A stretch of DNA of 37,632 nucleotides. Source: Sphingomonas bacterium (GTDB lineage: Bacteria > Pseudomonadota > Alphaproteobacteria > Sphingomonadales > Sphingomonadaceae). Positions 1-9,704 of this stretch are shown in pieces; position 1 is the first letter of the stretch, and each line of letters begins with the position of its first letter. The position numbers and the translations under genes were made by a program. Location: the NCBI RefSeq assembly GCF_028289855.1, contig NZ_JAQGKZ010000033.1, positions 1 to 37,632 on the forward strand. Reading direction: 5' to 3'. The notes below the pieces were generated by a model that saw only the letters and a program-made list of their open reading frames with translations, did no database searches and was not told the DNA's origin.

Positions 1-358
1 CGAGACCACCGCTGCCGTTGCCAATCGCGAGGTGAAGAAGGGCGATGTCCTCGCCGTCGCCCGTGTCGCCGGCATCATGGCCGCGAAGAAGACGGCCGAT
101 TTGATCCCGCTGTGCCATCCGCTGCCGATCGCCGCCGTCTCGATCGATCTGGTGCTGGAGGACGCTGCGATCCGCTGCACCGCGACCGTTTCCACCACCT
201 ACTCCACCGGTATCGAGATGGAGGCGATGACCGCCGTCTCGGTCGCGTTGCTGACGATCTACGACATGGCCAAGGCGCTCGATCGCGGCATGACGATCGG
301 CGGGGTGCGCCTGCTCGCCAAATCGGGTGGGCGATCCGGCGATTGGCGGGCGGCATGA
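1..358 (+). CDS. moaC: Cyclic pyranopterin monophosphate synthase MoaC (3' part; 5' end outside window)
   Basis: MoaC converts the cyclic GTP intermediate made by MoaA into cyclic pyranopterin monophosphate, an early step of molybdenum cofactor synthesis in the cytoplasm. The reading frame is open from base 2 and already inside the protein ([18 protein letters not shown]), so the gene is cut by the window edge; the GTG at 32 is internal. About 118 residues of the usual 155-160 are present. The family motifs are visible: LIPLCHPL with the catalytic His, the GIEMEAM acidic segment, and YDMAKALD with the Asp and Lys of the active site. The stop overlaps the moeA start by 4 bp (ATGA), so the two are translationally coupled. 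Identification is firm. Confidence 0.95.
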   Translation, partial: ETTAAVANREVKKGDVLAVARVAGIMAAKKTADLIPLCHPLPIAAVSIDLVLEDAAIRCTATVSTTYSTGIEMEAMTAVSVALLTIYDMAKALDRGMTIGGVRLLAKSGGRSGDWRAA

Positions 359-1539
359 CGTTGCTGGCGGTGGCCGAAGCGCAGGCGCGCATCCTCGCGC
401 TCGCCCGGCCGCTACCCGAGGAAACCGTCCCGCTCCTCGCTGCCGCCGGCCGCTTCGCCGCGCGGGAGGTGACGGCGCTGCGCACGCAGCCTGCCGCCGA
501 TCTTTCGGCGATGGACGGCTATGCGATCCGCTTCGCCGACCTGCCGGGGCCGTGGCGCGTGGTCGGCGAAAGTGCGGCAGGGCGCGCCTTTGCGGGATCG
601 GTCGGCGCCGGAGAGGCGGCGCGGATCTTTACCGGCGCGGCGATGCCCGAGGGGGCGGACACCGTGCTCGTTCAGGAGGAAGCGAGCCGCGAAGGCGACC
701 ACATGACGCTTACCGGTGAAGGCCCGCCGGGGCTCGGGCGCAATGTGCGGCGCAAGGGACTCGATTTCTCGACCGGCGACACGCTGATCGCGCGCGGTAC
801 GCGAATGAGTCCGGCGCGCATCGCACTAGCGGCGACCGGCTGCCATGGGACGGTCGCGGTCAACCGCCGGGTGCGCGTCGCGGTCATGGCGACCGGCGAC
901 GAACTGATCGCGCCTGGCAGCAATTCGACCGATCCGCTCGCGCTGCCCGAGGGCAATAGCGCGATGCTGGCCGCGATGCTCGCCGACCTGCCGGTCGACG
1001 TGACCATGCTCGGCATCATCCCCGACCGGCTCGACACGCTGACCGCCGCGTTCGCCGGCGCGCGGGCCGACATCATCGTCACCACCGGCGGCGCGTCGGT
1101 CGGTGACCACGACCTCGTCCGCCCCGCGCTCGAGGCGGCGGGCGGGGCGATCGATTTCTGGCGGATCGCGCTGCGGCCGGGCAAGCCGATGCTCGCCGGG
1201 CGGCTCGGCGAGGCGGTCGTGCTCGGGCTGCCGGGCAATCCGGTGTCGGCGTTCGTCACCGCGACTTTGTTCCTGCGCCCCTTGATCGCCGCGATGGCCA
1301 GTGCCGCCGATCCCCTCCCCAGGCGCCTGACCGCGACGCTCGGCGAGCCGCTTCCCGCCAACGACCATCGCGAGGATTATCTGCGCGCCACGATCGCCGA
1401 TGGCCGCGCCTTCGTCGCCGCGATTCAGGACAGTTCGATGCTGGCGACGCTGGCGCGGGCCGACTGCCTGATCATCCGCGAACCCCATGCCGCGGCGGCG
1501 CAAAAGGGCGAGCAAGTGGAGATCGTTACGCTCGCTTGA
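355..1539 (+). CDS. moeA: Molybdopterin molybdenumtransferase MoeA
   Basis: MoeA inserts molybdate into adenylylated molybdopterin, the last common step of molybdenum cofactor synthesis. The 394-residue length is normal for the family. Motifs in order are SAMDGYAIR (51-59), [12 protein letters not shown] (94-105), ATGDEL (179-184), [11 protein letters not shown] (243-253) in the molybdopterin-binding MoCF domain, RPGKPML (274-280) and LPGNPVSAF (292-300), followed by the C-terminal domain IV. The start at 355 was chosen because it gives the ATGA overlap with moaC and begins just before the conserved N-terminus; the frame is open further upstream but only as antisense-like low-complexity sequence. 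Confidence 0.95.
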   Translation: MTLLAVAEAQARILALARPLPEETVPLLAAAGRFAAREVTALRTQPAADLSAMDGYAIRFADLPGPWRVVGESAAGRAFAGSVGAGEAARIFTGAAMPEGADTVLVQEEASREGDHMTLTGEGPPGLGRNVRRKGLDFSTGDTLIARGTRMSPARIALAATGCHGTVAVNRRVRVAVMATGDELIAPGSNSTDPLALPEGNSAMLAAMLADLPVDVTMLGIIPDRLDTLTAAFAGARADIIVTTGGASVGDHDLVRPALEAAGGAIDFWRIALRPGKPMLAGRLGEAVVLGLPGNPVSAFVTATLFLRPLIAAMASAADPLPRRLTATLGEPLPANDHREDYLRATIADGRAFVAAIQDSSMLATLARADCLIIREPHAAAAQKGEQVEIVTLA

Positions 1540-1552
1540 CTTCAGGCATTAT

Positions 1553-1578
1553 GTTCCATATTGGTTCCGCGTCTGTTC
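1553..1578 (+). promoter_or_regulatory. LexA operator with three evenly spaced GTTC half-sites
   Basis: The sequence contains GTTC at 1553-1556, 1564-1567 and 1575-1578, each pair separated by exactly seven bases. GTTC-N7-GTTC is the known LexA (SOS) box of Alphaproteobacteria. Two overlapping boxes thus share the middle half-site with an 11-bp period, about one helical turn. The operator ends 16 bases before the lexA start codon and just before its ribosome binding site, so autorepression of lexA is the obvious role. Confidence 0.85.
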
Positions 1579-1594
1579 TGGACGGAGGAACATC

Positions 1595-2257
1595 ATGCTC
1601 ACGAAGAAGCAGCACGAACTCATCTGCTTCATCAACGATCGGCTCGCCGAAACCGGGGTGTCGCCATCGTTCGAGGAAATGAAGGACGCGCTCGACCTCA
1701 AGTCGAAATCGGGGGTGCACCGCCTGATCTCGGCGCTCGAGGAACGCCAGTTCCTGCGCCGCCTGCCCAATCGCGCACGCGCGCTGGAGGTGCTCAAGGT
1801 GCCCGAACGCGCCGAAAAGCGCGGTGCGGTGCCCAAGCCGAACAATTTCCGCCCCTTGCCCGAACCCGCCAACGACGTGATCGAGATCCCGTTGCACGGC
1901 CGCATCGCCGCCGGCGTTCCGATCGAGGCGTTCGAGAGCTCGGCGATGCTGGCGGTGCCCGCCGCGCTGCTCGGCAATGGCGAGCATTACGCGCTTGAGG
2001 TGTCGGGCGATTCGATGGTCGAGGCCGGTATTCTCGACGGCGATTACGCGCTGATCCGCCGCACCGACGTGGCGCGCGACGGGGAGATCGTCGTGGCGCT
2101 GATCGAGGAAAATGAGGCGACGCTCAAATATTTCCGCCGCGAAGGCGCGATGGTCCGGCTCGACCCGGCCAACCGCGCCTACGACCCGCAGCGGTATCGC
2201 CCGGCGCAGGTGCGCGTGCAGGGCCGGCTGGCCGGGCTATTGCGGCGTTACGATTGA
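1595..2257 (+). CDS. lexA: SOS response transcriptional repressor LexA
   Basis: LexA represses DNA damage-response genes and is inactivated by RecA-stimulated self-cleavage. The protein has 220 residues. The N-terminal winged helix (1-65) has the alphaproteobacterial form, [12 protein letters not shown] and [15 protein letters not shown]. The cleavage site is Ala106-Gly107 within HGRIAAGVP. The catalytic dyad is Ser140 ([10 protein letters not shown]) and Lys178 (ATLKYFRRE). The ATG at 1595 was chosen because GGAGG lies at 1584-1588 with 6-nt spacing and the conserved N-terminus starts there. It is preceded by its own operator and followed convergently by the oxygenase gene, overlapping its 3' end by 10 bp. 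Confidence 0.96.
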   Translation: MLTKKQHELICFINDRLAETGVSPSFEEMKDALDLKSKSGVHRLISALEERQFLRRLPNRARALEVLKVPERAEKRGAVPKPNNFRPLPEPANDVIEIPLHGRIAAGVPIEAFESSAMLAVPAALLGNGEHYALEVSGDSMVEAGILDGDYALIRRTDVARDGEIVVALIEENEATLKYFRREGAMVRLDPANRAYDPQRYRPAQVRVQGRLAGLLRRYD

Positions 2258-2889
2258 GATTGCGCGGGCGCGGTCTTACCCTTCGACCGCGCCCAGCAAT
2301 TGATCGAGAAGCGCGAGTCCGTGAACGCGCCCGATGGGCAGATCGTCGGCCGGACTTCATGCGGTACCCACGATGGAAACGCCACGAGCCGATTCTGAGC
2401 AGGCTCGACGTCGGCAAACACCGATTTCGACGCCAGCGAGAACAGCCGCAGCGCGCCACCGGTGAACGCCTTGGGCTCGACGTGAAAATAATAGACCATG
2501 CTGACCAACCGCGTCCCCCGGCCCTCGCGCGGGCCCATCTTGGTATCGATATGCGTGCGGTAGAAATCGCCGTCATTGTTCGCGACGAGCTCGAGTTCGA
2601 ACCGCGACACGGGGAACGGCTTTATGCCCAGCTCGGCGAGCAGTCCGGGCAACAGCGCGGTCACATATCCCTCGATCCGGTCGCGCCACGCATCGAGCAT
2701 GCGCCGCGGCAACGTGCGCGACGAGCGATAGTCGGGCGTCAATCCGGCCTGGCCGAGCTTCGACAAGCCGAAATCCACTTCGTGCGCGAGCGTAAAGTCG
2801 AGCAAATCGGCTAGGTCGCCGGTCCGCAACACGCCGTCGCGGACCGCGTACGGGGACACGCGTTCAAGCGGGTTGATCGGAGCGTTCAT
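2248..2889 (-). CDS. 2-oxoglutarate/Fe(II)-dependent oxygenase, prolyl 4-hydroxylase-like
   Basis: This 213-residue cytoplasmic protein has the double-stranded beta-helix signature of Fe(II)/2-oxoglutarate oxygenases. The iron ligands are probably His113 and Asp115 (THIDTKMG) and His177 (VPHEVRP), and Arg193 (TDSRFSI) sits where the family binds the 2-oxoglutarate carboxylate. The segments [12 protein letters not shown] and GGALRLF match the prolyl-4-hydroxylase-like branch. The substrate is unknown. The ATG at 2889 overlaps the comEC stop by 4 bp (ATGA), so it is probably translated from the comEC message. Its 3' end overlaps lexA convergently. Confidence 0.85.
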   Translation of the reverse strand: MNAPINPLERVSPYAVRDGVLRTGDLADLLDFTLAHEVDFGLSKLGQAGLTPDYRSSRTLPRRMLDAWRDRIEGYVTALLPGLLAELGIKPFPVSRFELELVANNDGDFYRTHIDTKMGPREGRGTRLVSMVYYFHVEPKAFTGGALRLFSLASKSVFADVEPAQNRLVAFPSWVPHEVRPTICPSGAFTDSRFSINCWARSKGKTAPAQSQS

Positions 2890-5237
2890 GGTCCCTTGTC
2901 GCCAATCGGGCGGCGATACGCCAGCCCCGGATCGGCGCCAAATTTCGTCGGCGCGCGCATCATCCACGGGTGCTGGTCGCCGGGCGCCCGCACGGTGACG
3001 ATCCGCCCGCTCGACAGCGCGATCGCCACACCGCCGGTCTTGCGCAGCGTCGGGGCATCGAGCTTGAGCCAGCGCGGCGTGCAAGTGCGTGGCAAGCGGC
3101 GATCGCTGACGACGATATCGGCGCTGCGGCACGCCGCGCTCAGTTGCTCGATCGGCAGTTGATAAAGACTCCGCGTCGCCAGGACGCGAAAGCCGCGGCC
3201 ACCTGAGTTGATCACCGCCAGGCAAGCGTCGCGGCTGCACTGCGCGAACGGTTGCTCGGACAGCAGCAAGGCTTCGCCATCGACCCCGGCATTTTCCGCC
3301 ATCGTGTCGCGGGCATAGTCGCCGGCCTTGTCGCGCAACATCGCAATGCCGCCGCCGGGCGTGCGCACGGCGAGATGCTGGCCGTCGCCCGATACGAGCA
3401 AGTCCGGCGCAGGAGTCGCCAGCGCCCAGACCGCCCCGGCCGCAAACGGCACGATCCCGGCCAACCGCACGCGCGTCCGCCACAGTGCGAACCACAATCC
3501 GCCCGCGATCATCAGTCCGTACGCGCCGCCCGGCATAGCCGGGAGCATCGCCAGCGATCCGGGCGCGCCCGACGCGGTATGGGCGATCCACAGCAACAGC
3601 GCGAGCGCCTTGCCCGTCATCCACCAGAATGGCGCGCCAAGCCCGATGGCGTCGAACGCCAGCGCCAGCGCCTCTGCCGGCATGATGACGAAGGTCGTCA
3701 GCGGGATCGCGACGATATTGGCGAACGCGCCGTACAGCCCGCTCTTGTGGAAATGATACAGCGCGATCGGTGCCAGCGCGGCCTCGACGACGAGCCCCGT
3801 GAGCAGCAACGATCCCAATTCGCGCGCCACCTTGCGCCGCCACGCCTCGTCGCGCTTGAGAAACCAGCCGCGCACCGTCGGCTGCTCGTGCAACGCCACG
3901 ATCGCCGCGACCGCCGCGAACGACAATTGGAAGCTCGGCCCCATCAGCGCTTCGGGCCACAGCAGCATGACGATAAATGCCCCCGCCGCGACCAGTCGCA
4001 GCGTGATCGCCTCGCGCCCCATCGACAGCGCGATCAGCACCAGCAAAGCGGCGACGCATGATCGCATCGTCGGCACTTGGTTACCCGTCAGCATGGTGTA
4101 GCCGATCGCCGCCAAGGCGCCGACCCCGGCTGCGACCACCGGCACGCGCACGCGCAAAGCAACCGACGGGAAGAAGGCGAGCAGCCGCGTGACCAGCAGG
4201 ATCGTCATCGCGACCGCCGCGGTGATGTGCAGCCCGCTGACCGAGAGCAAATGCGCCAGCCCCGAGCGCCGCATCGCGTCCGAATCCTCCTGGCTGATCG
4301 CGCCTTCATCGCCCGCCGCCAGCGCCGCCGCAATTCCGCCCGCGCTGCCGGGCAACTGCAACTCGATATGCGCGGCGAGGCGCGCGCGAAGCCCGTTCGA
4401 TGCCGCGCCCGGCGTCAGCACCGTTACCGGCGCAATTCCCTTCCCCGTCGCACCGAGCCGGTCGAACCATGCGACCCGGCGGAAGTCGTAGGCACCAGGG
4501 ACCGTCGCCTCGTTGGGCGGCATCAGCCGGGCCTGGAGCTTGATCGTTGCGCCGAGGCCGAGATTGGCGGGCATGTCGGCTTGCGCGAGGTTGACGCGGA
4601 TGTGCGGCGGTAGGGTGATGGGCGGCCTTTGCTCGCCGCCCCTCCCACATTCCACGCCTCCCCGGCGCAGGCCGGGGCCCAGTTGCGAGCGGCTGGTTGG
4701 CGGACGCTCAGCGTCGTAACATCCTCCGTCCCGACTGGGGCCCGGCCTGCGCCGGGGAAGCGTTGAAGGTGAGGCGTCAGGCTCGACCGACAACGGCGCC
4801 AACCGCAGCCGCACCAACTCTCGCGCCGGCAACGGTTCGACCCCCTCGACCCGCGCGGTCATCGTCACGATCGCGGGTCGCGCCAATACCGGCGCGGCAA
4901 CGTCGCTCGCGCGCCACCACGCGAGCCCAATCCCCAGCGCCGCCGCCGCCGCACCGATTGCCAGCGCTCGCCCTGCCCTCCCGTGCCGGCCAATCGCGAC
5001 TGCCGCGAGCGCGACCGCCGCAAGGCCGCACATAGCCGCGATCCACTGCGCCGGGTCGGGCAACACGAACCACGCAACGATCCCCGACCCTAACGCTACC
5101 GGCAGCCACAACGGCAATTGGTCGCGCTCGGCCTCCAGCCAGATCTCGAATGCATCGCGCGCACGCCTGACCGACGCGGCCTGCGTTTGAAGCCGCGAAA
5201 CCAGCGTGCTAGGGGCCCCCTCGGCGGTCGTCGCCAT
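2886..5237 (-). CDS. comEC: ComEC/Rec2-family DNA uptake channel protein, with a repeat-derived insert
   Basis: ComEC forms the inner-membrane channel that admits single-stranded DNA during natural transformation. The 783-residue protein has N-terminal hydrophobic segments (about 43-60 and 65-110), a DUF4131-type region (about 115-275), and a polytopic Competence domain beginning near [12 protein letters not shown] (330-341). The C-terminal soluble part resembles the metallo-beta-lactamase-like domain, but no HxHxDH motif is seen, so it is probably catalytically inactive. Residues about 156-203 are encoded by a palindromic repeat and are rich in Arg, Pro and Gly, unlike the surrounding protein. 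The ATG at 5237 was preferred over an earlier in-frame start at 5324 because it has a GGAG site about 7 nt upstream and does not run into gltX. Confidence 0.88.
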   Translation of the reverse strand: MATTAEGAPSTLVSRLQTQAASVRRARDAFEIWLEAERDQLPLWLPVALGSGIVAWFVLPDPAQWIAAMCGLAAVALAAVAIGRHGRAGRALAIGAAAAALGIGLAWWRASDVAAPVLARPAIVTMTARVEGVEPLPARELVRLRLAPLSVEPDASPSTLPRRRPGPSRDGGCYDAERPPTSRSQLGPGLRRGGVECGRGGEQRPPITLPPHIRVNLAQADMPANLGLGATIKLQARLMPPNEATVPGAYDFRRVAWFDRLGATGKGIAPVTVLTPGAASNGLRARLAAHIELQLPGSAGGIAAALAAGDEGAISQEDSDAMRRSGLAHLLSVSGLHITAAVAMTILLVTRLLAFFPSVALRVRVPVVAAGVGALAAIGYTMLTGNQVPTMRSCVAALLVLIALSMGREAITLRLVAAGAFIVMLLWPEALMGPSFQLSFAAVAAIVALHEQPTVRGWFLKRDEAWRRKVARELGSLLLTGLVVEAALAPIALYHFHKSGLYGAFANIVAIPLTTFVIMPAEALALAFDAIGLGAPFWWMTGKALALLLWIAHTASGAPGSLAMLPAMPGGAYGLMIAGGLWFALWRTRVRLAGIVPFAAGAVWALATPAPDLLVSGDGQHLAVRTPGGGIAMLRDKAGDYARDTMAENAGVDGEALLLSEQPFAQCSRDACLAVINSGGRGFRVLATRSLYQLPIEQLSAACRSADIVVSDRRLPRTCTPRWLKLDAPTLRKTGGVAIALSSGRIVTVRAPGDQHPWMMRAPTKFGADPGLAYRRPIGDKGP
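4657..4760. repeat. Palindromic repeat (28-bp imperfect inverted arms) inside comEC
   Basis: The left arm is 4657-4684 and the right arm 4733-4760; aligned as reverse complements they match at 25 of 28 positions, around a 48-nt central segment. The core of the arms is GGCCTGCGCCGGGGA. Such GC-rich palindromes are common, mostly between genes, in sphingomonad genomes (from general knowledge, not checked here). Here it is read through in frame and adds roughly 48 residues to ComEC. Confidence 0.85.
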
Positions 5238-5265
5238 CGTAACTCCAGCTTGGGAGCACGCGCGG

Positions 5266-6699
5266 TTGAGCGCAAGTTCTGATCCCGGATCGCCCGCCGG
5301 CGCATCCGACACGCCCGTCGTCACCCGGTTCGCGCCCTCGCCGACCGGCTATCTGCACATCGGCGGCGCGCGCACTGCGTTGTTCAACCTGTTGTTTGCG
5401 CGCCATCATGGCGGCAAATTCCTGCTGCGGATCGAGGATACCGACCGCGCGCGCTCGACCCAACCGGCGATCGACGCGATCCTCGACGGGATGCGCTGGC
5501 TCGGGCTCGATTGGGACGGTGGCGAGATCTATCAATTCGCGCGCGCCGGCCGCCATGCCGCGGTCGCGATGGAGATGGTCGAAAAGGGCGCGGCATACCG
5601 CTGCTATCTGACTCAGGACGAACTCGCCCGGATGCGGGCCGAGGCCGAGGCCGCAAAGAAGCCGTTGCGCATCCGCTCGCCGTGGCGCGACAAATTGGCG
5701 AACGAACCCGACGCCCCACACGTCATCCGCCTCAAGGCACCGACCGAGGGCGCGACGACGATCGAAGACCGCGTTCAGGGATCGGTCACCGTCCAGAACG
5801 CCGAGATCGACGACCTCGTCCTGCTGCGGTCGGACGGCACGCCGACCTATATGCTCGCGGTGGTGGTCGACGATCACGACATGGGCGTGACTCACGTCAT
5901 CCGCGGCGACGATCATCTCAACAACGCCTTCCGCCAATTGCCGATCTACCGCGCGATGGGCTGGGCGGAGCCGGTCTACGCGCACATCCCGCTGATCCAT
6001 GGGTCGGACGGCGCGAAACTGTCGAAACGCCACGGCGCGCTCGGGGTCGATGCCTATCGCGACGAACTCGGCCTGTTGCCCGAAGCGGTCGATAATTACC
6101 TTCTCCGGCTCGGCTGGGGTCATGGCGACGACGAGATCATCAGCCGCGAGCAGGCAATCGAATGGTTCGACCTTGCGGGCGTCGGCAAATCGCCAAGCCG
6201 GTTCGATCTGAAGAAACTGGAGAACCTCAACGGGCATTATATTCGCGAAGCCGACGATGGCCGGCTGGCCGATCTGGTGGCCGCCTGGCTACCCTTCAAA
6301 TTGGACGCTACGCAGCACGATTTGTTGCGCCGCACCATGCCATTTCTCAAACCGCGCGCCGCAAATCTGATCGACTTGGCGGAGGGAAGCACGTTTTTGT
6401 TCGCGACGCGCCCACTTCCAATCGACGCAGATGCAGCACCCTTGCTCGACGGCGACGCACCCGCCCTTCTTGCCGGCGTTCACGCCGCGCTTGACGCCAC
6501 CGACGGCTGGGATACGGAGGCTCTCGAACAAGCGGTTCGGCACGTCGCCGAGGACGCCGGGGTGAAACTGGGCCAGGTCGCGCAGCCGTTGCGGGCGGCG
6601 CTGACGGGTAAGCGTACCTCGCCCGGCATCTTCGACGTGCTCGTCGCGCTGGGCCGTACGGAAAGCCTGGGTCGCATCGCCGACCGCATGGCAGCGTAG
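5266..6699 (+). CDS. gltX: Glutamyl-tRNA synthetase
   Basis: This class I synthetase charges tRNA(Glu) with glutamate. The nucleotide-binding motif HIGG is at residues 31-34 ([12 protein letters not shown]) and the KMSKS-type motif KLSKR is at 251-255. The 477-residue length is typical. No ATG lies before the conserved [11 protein letters not shown] block. I chose a TTG at 5266, which has GGGAG at 5252-5256 with 9-nt spacing and gives a short 17-residue leader; a GTG at 5206 is the alternative but would overlap the comEC start. Alphaproteobacteria often carry two gltX copies or rely on GatCAB for Gln-tRNA, which cannot be judged here. gltA follows after 19 nt. Confidence 0.93.
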   Translation: MSASSDPGSPAGASDTPVVTRFAPSPTGYLHIGGARTALFNLLFARHHGGKFLLRIEDTDRARSTQPAIDAILDGMRWLGLDWDGGEIYQFARAGRHAAVAMEMVEKGAAYRCYLTQDELARMRAEAEAAKKPLRIRSPWRDKLANEPDAPHVIRLKAPTEGATTIEDRVQGSVTVQNAEIDDLVLLRSDGTPTYMLAVVVDDHDMGVTHVIRGDDHLNNAFRQLPIYRAMGWAEPVYAHIPLIHGSDGAKLSKRHGALGVDAYRDELGLLPEAVDNYLLRLGWGHGDDEIISREQAIEWFDLAGVGKSPSRFDLKKLENLNGHYIREADDGRLADLVAAWLPFKLDATQHDLLRRTMPFLKPRAANLIDLAEGSTFLFATRPLPIDADAAPLLDGDAPALLAGVHAALDATDGWDTEALEQAVRHVAEDAGVKLGQVAQPLRAALTGKRTSPGIFDVLVALGRTESLGRIADRMAA

Positions 6700-6718
6700 A
6701 ATTCGAAGGGAAGTTACG

Positions 6719-7996
6719 ATGACCGACACGTCCAGCATCAAGCTCGGCAACCACGATTACACTGTCCTGTCGGGCACCGTCGGGCCCGAGGTCATCGACA
6801 TCCGCAAGCTCTATGCCGACACCGGCATGTTCACGTACGACCCCGGCTTCACCTCGACCGCCAGTTGCGAAAGCGCGCTGACCTATATCGACGGCGATGA
6901 GGGCGTGCTGCTCCACCGCGGCTATCCGATCGGCCAGCTCGCCGAGGAATCGAGCTTCATGGAGGTCAGCTACCTGCTGTTGAACGGCGAACTGCCGTCG
7001 AAACAGGAACTCGCCAGCTTCTCGCACACGATCAGCCGCCACACGATGCTGCACGAACAGCTCGCGACCTTTTACCGCGGGTTCCGGCGTGACGCGCACC
7101 CGATGGCGATCATGTGCGGCGTGGTCGGCGCGCTCAGCGCTTTCTATCACGATTCGACCGAGATCCACGATCCGCGCCAGCGGATGATCGCGTCGCACCG
7201 CTTGATCGCCAAGATGCCGACGATCGCGGCGATGGCGTACAAATACAGCGTCGGGCAACCGTTCCTCTACCCCGACAACAGCCTGTCCTACACCGGCAAT
7301 TTCCTGCGCATGACGTTTGGCGTGCCGGCCGAGCCGTACGAAGTGAACCCGGTGGTGGAAAAGGCGCTCGACCGCATCTTCATCCTCCACGCCGACCACG
7401 AACAGAACGCCTCGACCTCGACCGTGCGCCTCGCCGGATCGTCGGGCGCCAACCCGTTCGCGTGCATCGCGGCGGGGATCGCCTGCCTGTGGGGTCCCGC
7501 GCATGGCGGCGCCAACGAAGCCGCGCTCAACATGCTGCGCGAGATCGGCACGGTCGACCGCATTCCAGAGTTCATCGCCCGCGCCAAGGACAAGAACGAC
7601 CCGTTCCGCCTGATGGGCTTCGGCCACCGCGTGTACAAGAATTACGATCCGCGCGCGACCGTGATGCAGAAGACCGTGCGCGAGGTGTTCGACGCGATGA
7701 AGGTCAGCGACCCGGTGTTCGACGTCGCACTGAAGCTCGAGGAAATGGCGCTCAACGACCCCTATTTTATCGACAAGAAACTGTTCCCCAACGTCGATTT
7801 CTACTCGGGCGTGATCCTGTCGGCGATCGGTTTCCCGACGACGATGTTTACCGCGTTGTTCGCGCTCGCCCGCACCGTCGGCTGGGTCGCGCAATGGAAC
7901 GAGATGATCAGCGACCCCGCGCAGAAGATTGGCCGACCGCGCCAGCTTTACACCGGCCCGGTGCAGCGCGATTATGTCGCGGTGGAGAAACGCTGA
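6719..7996 (+). CDS. gltA: Citrate synthase (hexameric type II)
   Basis: GltA condenses acetyl-CoA with oxaloacetate to citrate at the entry of the TCA cycle. The 425-residue protein aligns with the proteobacterial type II enzyme. The catalytic triad is visible as His262 ([12 protein letters not shown]), His303 ([14 protein letters not shown]) and Asp360 (PNVDFYSG), close to E. coli His264, His305 and Asp362. An AAGGGAAG ribosome binding site precedes the ATG. Its TGA overlaps the next ATG by 1 base (TGATG), coupling it to the small membrane protein gene. Confidence 0.97.
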   Translation: MTDTSSIKLGNHDYTVLSGTVGPEVIDIRKLYADTGMFTYDPGFTSTASCESALTYIDGDEGVLLHRGYPIGQLAEESSFMEVSYLLLNGELPSKQELASFSHTISRHTMLHEQLATFYRGFRRDAHPMAIMCGVVGALSAFYHDSTEIHDPRQRMIASHRLIAKMPTIAAMAYKYSVGQPFLYPDNSLSYTGNFLRMTFGVPAEPYEVNPVVEKALDRIFILHADHEQNASTSTVRLAGSSGANPFACIAAGIACLWGPAHGGANEAALNMLREIGTVDRIPEFIARAKDKNDPFRLMGFGHRVYKNYDPRATVMQKTVREVFDAMKVSDPVFDVALKLEEMALNDPYFIDKKLFPNVDFYSGVILSAIGFPTTMFTALFALARTVGWVAQWNEMISDPAQKIGRPRQLYTGPVQRDYVAVEKR

Positions 7997-8193
7997 TGAA
8001 CATCGTCAAGACCGCTTTGCTGATCGTCGGATTTCTCGCCGTCCTGATGGGACTGTTATGGATCGGACAGGGCTTGGGCGTCGTGCATTGGCCGGCGTCG
8101 AGCTTCATGCTCGACCAGCGTCCATGGGCACTACGCGGCGCCTTGCTCGCGGTGGTCGGCGTGGCGCTGATCATCTTCGCGCGGCGGCGCTGA
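7996..8193 (+). CDS. Small two-helix membrane protein of unknown function
   Basis: A 65-residue protein with two hydrophobic helices (about 4-30 and 47-62) and a basic C-terminus (FARRR). The segment between them, GVVHWPASSFMLDQRPWA, resembles a widespread uncharacterised family of small proteins with a W-P-x-S-S-F-M core, although I cannot name a family. Its start overlaps the gltA stop (TGATG), so it is probably co-translated with citrate synthase. No function can be assigned. Confidence 0.75.
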   Translation: MNIVKTALLIVGFLAVLMGLLWIGQGLGVVHWPASSFMLDQRPWALRGALLAVVGVALIIFARRR

Positions 8194-8220
8194 TCATGCT
8201 TGCGATGTAGGATTTCACGT

Positions 8221-8245
8221 GAGAGCGTTGTTCGCGCTCTTTCTC
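8221..8245 (+). terminator. Possible weak intrinsic terminator after the gltA operon
   Basis: A 6-bp stem (AGAGCG at 8222-8227 with CGCTCT at 8235-8240) and 7-nt loop is followed by a short T-rich tail (TTCTC). It lies 28 nt downstream of the small membrane protein gene. The stem is short and the T run poor, so this is tentative. The rest of the 8194-8351 gap shows nothing else I can support. Confidence 0.3.
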
Positions 8246-8351
8246 ATCGTCGCATAAGCAGTTCGATCGTCCGACCACTGGTGTCGCGGCGAGGTAACAA
8301 TCGATCGCTCGGCATTGCTTTTATTGCGCCGTTTACGGGAAATGTGGGAAG

Positions 8352-9704
8352 CTAAGCGCCCCTCTCCGGCAAGCTCAGCATGAACCTGGCGCCCTCGCCC
8401 GGTGCCGAATCGACGCTCAGGTCACCGCCCATCGCGCGCGCCAGGCGGCGGGCGATGTAGAGGCCCAAGCCGCTGCCCCCCGGTTCGGTCGGATCGACTC
8501 GTTCGAACTTGTCGAAGATGCGGGCCTGATCCTCGGGGGCGATGCCCTTTCCCTGATCGGCGACGATGATCACCGACGCCCCCCGGTCGCGGTGCGTGCG
8601 CACCCACACCATCCCGCCGTCGGGCGAATAACGCACCGCATTGCCGACCAGATTGACCAGGATTTGCAGCACGCGCTTGAACTCACCGGTTGCGGGCGCG
8701 GTATCCAGGTCTTGCGGCTTGTCGATGCGGACCCCGCGCTCGGCGGCGCGTACGCTGAGCAAGCCGGCGGCGCGGCGGCCGACATCGGCCAGGTCGATCG
8801 GATCGGCGGCGACCGCGAAGCCGGGCCGCTCGATCGCCTGGAGATCGACCAGATCGTCGACCAGTGCCATCAAATGCCGCCCCGCGCCGGCGATGTCGGC
8901 GGCATAGTCGATATAATCCTGGCGGATCGGCCCATCGGTCTGGGCGTTGATGCTGTCGGCGTTGGCGATGATCCGGCTGAGCGGCAGCCGCAGCGCGCGG
9001 TCGAGCCGCGCACCGAATGCTTCGGTCAGCGCCTCGCCATCGGGTTCGGCCGTAACGGGTGACACCGGCGCAGCCCGTGCCGCGCCGATATAGCCGGCGA
9101 ATTTGCCGCCCGTATCGAGCCGGGGTCGCGCCGACAGCATTACGGTCGCGCCGGTCGAGCGGATCGTCGCGGGCTGATCGTCGAACGGGCCATGCGCCAG
9201 CAGCACCGCAAACATCGGCATCGCGCCGTGCTCGTCGGGTTTCGGCGTCATCAGCGAGTCGAGCGGCTGGCCGAGCAGGCCGGTGGGCTCGATGCCTTGC
9301 CGCGCGGCTTCGACCCCGATCGCGGTGAGGTGGAGCGTCGCGTCGGTTTCCCATGACCAATCGGCGCCCTGCAGCAGCAAATCGCGGTCGCGCCGCGCGG
9401 TGTCGGCGGGCGGGGTCCACGATGCCCGCACGCGCCAGCCACTGATCGCGAGGCGCACGCCGGTATCGGCCGGCGTGGCGACGACCCACAATTCGATTTC
9501 GTCCGGCCCGTCGGCGGCGAAAACATGGCGCGACACCGGGATGCCAAGCCGCTGCGCCAGCCGCGCCAGCACCGCGACCTGCGGCACCGCGAACGGCTGG
9601 CCGACTTGACCGCCCGCGCGCGCGTTGAGCTCGTCGAGGGCACGATCCGCCTCGACCAGCCGACCGTCGCCATCGACCAGACCATGTACCGGGTTGTCGC
9701 TCAT
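8352..9704 (-). CDS. Sensor histidine kinase-like protein lacking the phospho-accepting histidine
   Basis: A 450-residue protein with no transmembrane segment. The N-terminal half is probably PAS-like. A HisKA-like helical hairpin (about 228-290) is followed by an intact HATPase_c domain: N-box NLVGNAVRYS (351-360), G1 VADQGKGI (381-388), F-box IFDKFERVD (396-404) and G2 GGSGLGLYIARR (409-420). At the usual His-Glu-Leu-Arg-Thr-Pro position the sequence is Arg236-Ala-Leu-Arg-Leu-Pro, so the phospho-accepting His is replaced by Arg. ATP binding is probably kept but standard autophosphorylation is not expected, as in divergent kinases such as Caulobacter DivL, which has Tyr. Its ATG overlaps the upstream DUF2336 stop by 4 bp. 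Confidence 0.82.
   Translation of the reverse strand: MSDNPVHGLVDGDGRLVEADRALDELNARAGGQVGQPFAVPQVAVLARLAQRLGIPVSRHVFAADGPDEIELWVVATPADTGVRLAISGWRVRASWTPPADTARRDRDLLLQGADWSWETDATLHLTAIGVEAARQGIEPTGLLGQPLDSLMTPKPDEHGAMPMFAVLLAHGPFDDQPATIRSTGATVMLSARPRLDTGGKFAGYIGAARAAPVSPVTAEPDGEALTEAFGARLDRALRLPLSRIIANADSINAQTDGPIRQDYIDYAADIAGAGRHLMALVDDLVDLQAIERPGFAVAADPIDLADVGRRAAGLLSVRAAERGVRIDKPQDLDTAPATGEFKRVLQILVNLVGNAVRYSPDGGMVWVRTHRDRGASVIIVADQGKGIAPEDQARIFDKFERVDPTEPGGSGLGLYIARRLARAMGGDLSVDSAPGEGARFMLSLPERGA

Noticed and set aside
2248..4059. Single 603-codon minus-strand frame that would fuse part of comEC shadow sequence to the oxygenase
   Set aside because: Only the part from 2889 on reads like a protein family; the rest is the out-of-frame translation of comEC.
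2886..5324. Longer comEC start at 5324
   Set aside because: It overlaps the start of gltX and has a non-conserved leader; the ATG at 5237 has a ribosome binding site.
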